DNA from: Citricoccus sp. CH26A
GTDB taxonomy: Bacteria > Actinomycetota > Actinomycetes > Actinomycetales > Micrococcaceae
DNA: 64,000 nucleotides
Assembly: GCF_000224415.1 (NCBI RefSeq)
Contig: NZ_AFXQ01000006.1
Location: 1 to 64,000, forward strand
Direction: 5' to 3'
Positions within the stretch are counted from its first letter, which is position 1; every line of letters starts with the position of its first letter. A model generated the notes under the pieces. The model was not told the DNA's origin. It saw nothing but the letters and a program-made list of their open reading frames with translations, and made no database searches. A program made the translations under genes and the position numbers. Positions 63,584-64,000 of this stretch are shown piece after piece.

Positions 63584-64000
63584 ATGGACTTCACGATCGA
63601 CACGGCGATGCAGGGCTACATCGATGCCGCGGCGGCAATGGCCGATGAGCTGGCGCCGGGCTACCAACAGCGGGAGGCGGACCGGATCATCGACCCGGCC
63701 CTGCGCCTGGAGATGGGCGCACGTGGGCTGATCGCCCCCGAACTCCCGGAGGAGCTGGGCGGACGGGGTGAGCGAGCCCTGACCTCCGGGATGATCACCG
63801 AGCAGATCTCCCGCGGCGACATCAACGTCGGTTACGTCCAGGTGGTCGGCTCCCTGGTCGGGCAGATCCTGGCCCGCAACGCGGGACCCGAGCTGGCGAA
63901 GGCCTGGGTGCCGAAGATCGCCAGCGGCGAGGACATCGTGGCCATCGGCCTGTCCGAGCCCGACGGCGGCTCCGATGCCGGCAACCCCGGCCTCACCGCC
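63584..64000 (+). CDS. Acyl-CoA dehydrogenase, partial (cyclohexanecarboxyl-CoA dehydrogenase-like)
   Basis: First 139 residues; continues past the window end. ACDH N-terminal helical domain (DFTIDTAMQGYIDAAAAMA, ARGLIAPELPEELGGRG) and the FAD/substrate motif GLSEPDGGSDAGNPG are visible. GAGGGA lies just before the ATG. Position after the badI-like gene suggests the AliB role (cyclohexanecarboxyl-CoA to cyclohexene-1-carboxyl-CoA), an inference from context only. Confidence 0.75.
   Translation, partial: MDFTIDTAMQGYIDAAAAMADELAPGYQQREADRIIDPALRLEMGARGLIAPELPEELGGRGERALTSGMITEQISRGDINVGYVQVVGSLVGQILARNAGPELAKAWVPKIASGEDIVAIGLSEPDGGSDAGNPGLTA

Overview
The window is a chromosomal segment of about 72% GC from a high-GC Gram-positive bacterium, most likely an actinomycete of the Micrococcaceae (Kocuria/Citricoccus/Arthrobacter-like). 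The evidence is the codon use, many ATGA/GTGA gene overlaps, several putative leaderless starts (a TANNNT box 6-7 nt before ATG), SAM-IV riboswitches (an actinomycete class), the SufS-SufU pair, the Lhr-Nei pair and actinobacterial families such as DUF4916. No phage, transposase, CRISPR array or rRNA operon is visible; one tRNA (Ser-CGA) is present.

Layout. 0-8.2 kb: one-carbon block, soxBDAG (heterotetrameric sarcosine oxidase), sdaA (serine to pyruvate) and, under its own promoter with an operator-like inverted repeat, a LigM/DesA-type tetrahydrofolate-dependent aryl O-demethylase. 8.4-13.5 kb: MHS transporter, DUF6282 amidohydrolase-fold protein, a hypothetical, a queuosine-precursor transporter and a TetR regulator. 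13.6-16.5 kb: acyl-CoA dehydrogenase and acyl-CoA ligase divergent from that TetR gene. 16.7-27.1 kb: two consecutive units, each with its own promoter and SAM-IV riboswitch, encoding two DszC/SfnB-like flavin monooxygenases, a DszA/NtaA-like FMN monooxygenase and a complete family-5 ABC importer. This looks like a SAM-repressed organosulfur scavenging system and is the most interesting locus here.

27.2-37.3 kb: tgt, a FUSC membrane protein, DUF6707-like, NUDIX (DUF4916), glutamine amidotransferase, old yellow enzyme, and a minus-strand group (RluA-type pseudouridine synthase, DedA, coiled-coil/multi-TM protein) with two single-base frameshifts, both in G homopolymers. 37.3-45.1 kb: an AT-rich control region with two tandem near-identical palindromes, then a ketoacyl synthase III with an unrecognised ~275-residue N-terminal extension, then a 1839-residue single-chain acyl-CoA carboxylase with eukaryote-like domain order. 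45.2-60.5 kb: housekeeping genes (glgC-like, nei, lhr, rlmH, two secreted or anchored alpha/beta hydrolases, sufU, sufS, tRNA-Ser, FAD oxidoreductase, tadA, upp). 60.5-61.8 kb: a winged-helix regulator without a receiver domain behind a leader packed with inverted repeats. 61.8-64 kb: a TetR regulator with a clear operator, then badI-like and acyl-CoA dehydrogenase genes that appear to start a cyclohexanecarboxylate-type ring-degradation operon running off the window.

Functional links: sarcosine oxidase makes glycine and methylene-THF, which serine hydroxymethyltransferase (not in the window) would join to serine for SdaA; the LigM-like enzyme also delivers methyl groups to THF. The transporter at 12 kb and Tgt at 27 kb together predict queuine salvage. 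Functions come from reading motifs and family resemblance by eye; no database search was run.
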